Part shown: positions 6,137-6,241 of the stretch, one piece after another
Position numbering within the stretch: position 1 is the first letter of the stretch
How the letters are laid out: the number at the start of each line of letters is the position of its first letter
DNA from: an uncultured Lachnospiraceae bacterium
Lineage (GTDB): Bacteria > Bacillota > Clostridia > Lachnospirales > Lachnospiraceae
DNA length: 6,241 bases
NCBI GenBank assembly: GCA_902796375.1
Contig: CADBOW010000173.1
Coordinates: 1 to 6,241, forward strand
Direction of reading: 5' to 3'
Notes under the pieces: generated by a model
Seen by the model: the letters and a program-made list of their open reading frames with translations, nothing else
Told to the model about the DNA's origin: nothing
Databases searched by the model: none
Made by a program: the position numbers and the translations under genes

Positions 6137-6241
6137 ATGTTACAGAACGAAGCTTGGAACACATTCGAAGGACGTATCTGGAGAGAAGAGTGCGATGTTC
6201 GCGATTTCATCCAGAAGAACTACACTCAGTACAACGGAGAC
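6137..6241 (+). CDS. pflB: Pyruvate formate-lyase (formate C-acetyltransferase), N-terminal fragment cut by the window end
   Basis: Thirty-five codons are present. The peptide has NEAWNTF (residues 4-10), then CDVRDFIQKNYTQYNGD (19-35), which matches the highly conserved N-terminus of PflB (VRDFIQKNYTPYxGD in E. coli and clostridia). The enzyme converts pyruvate and CoA to formate and acetyl-CoA under anaerobic conditions using a glycyl radical, and full proteins are about 740-760 residues. The adjacent active-site cysteines and the C-terminal radical glycine lie beyond the window and cannot be checked. The start is supported by the adjacent ribosome binding site and promoter. The activase gene pflA, often next to pflB, would have to lie downstream. 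Paralogous glycyl radical enzymes usually diverge in this motif, so the PflB call is firm despite the short fragment. Confidence 0.92.
   Translation, partial: MLQNEAWNTFEGRIWREECDVRDFIQKNYTQYNGD

Overview
The window looks like a chromosomal segment from a low-to-mid GC Firmicute, most likely a Lachnospiraceae-type clostridium. The grounds are strong AGGAG-type ribosome binding sites, TTGxxA/TATAAT promoters, a pyruvate formate-lyase start with the conserved motif VRDFIQKNYTxYxGD, and a YfhO-type cell-surface glycosyltransferase. The taxonomic call is inference; no rRNA or other marker gene is present.

Layout. Bases 1-222 (minus strand) hold the first 74 codons of an unidentified single-pass membrane protein. 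Its leader (about 223-293) contains several related dyads, and a candidate extended -10 lies at 300-308. Bases 223-497 form a divergent intergenic region. It also carries a good sigma-A-like promoter on the plus strand (-35 TTGCAA at 414-419, 17-nt spacer, TATAAT at 437-442), preceded by a tandem 10-bp repeat. This promoter drives a two-gene operon: a 748-residue polytopic protein with 6-pyruvoyl-tetrahydropterin-synthase-related (PTPS_related) GT-C features (498-2744), then a 1056-residue YfhO-family protein (2737-5907). The two reading frames overlap by 8 nt. The second protein ends in a cytoplasmic, acidic, Gln/Pro/Ala-rich tail made of four exact-period 16-residue repeats (48 bp each).

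A terminator hairpin (5922-5946) closes the operon and overlaps a second, mutually exclusive hairpin (5930-5954). A separate consensus-like promoter (TTGAAA, 17 nt, TATAAT at 6040-6068) and a strong ribosome binding site precede pflB, of which only the first 35 codons are present.

How the genes work together. Both large proteins have the architecture of polyprenyl-phosphate-sugar-dependent GT-C enzymes: a cytoplasmic N-terminus, a first large outside loop with a conserved Asp, many membrane helices and a C-terminal outside beta domain. They probably decorate a surface polymer such as a teichoic acid or other glycan. No gene making the lipid-linked sugar donor lies in the window. pflB is a separate unit for anaerobic pyruvate metabolism. 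No phage, IS, CRISPR, tRNA or rRNA feature was seen.
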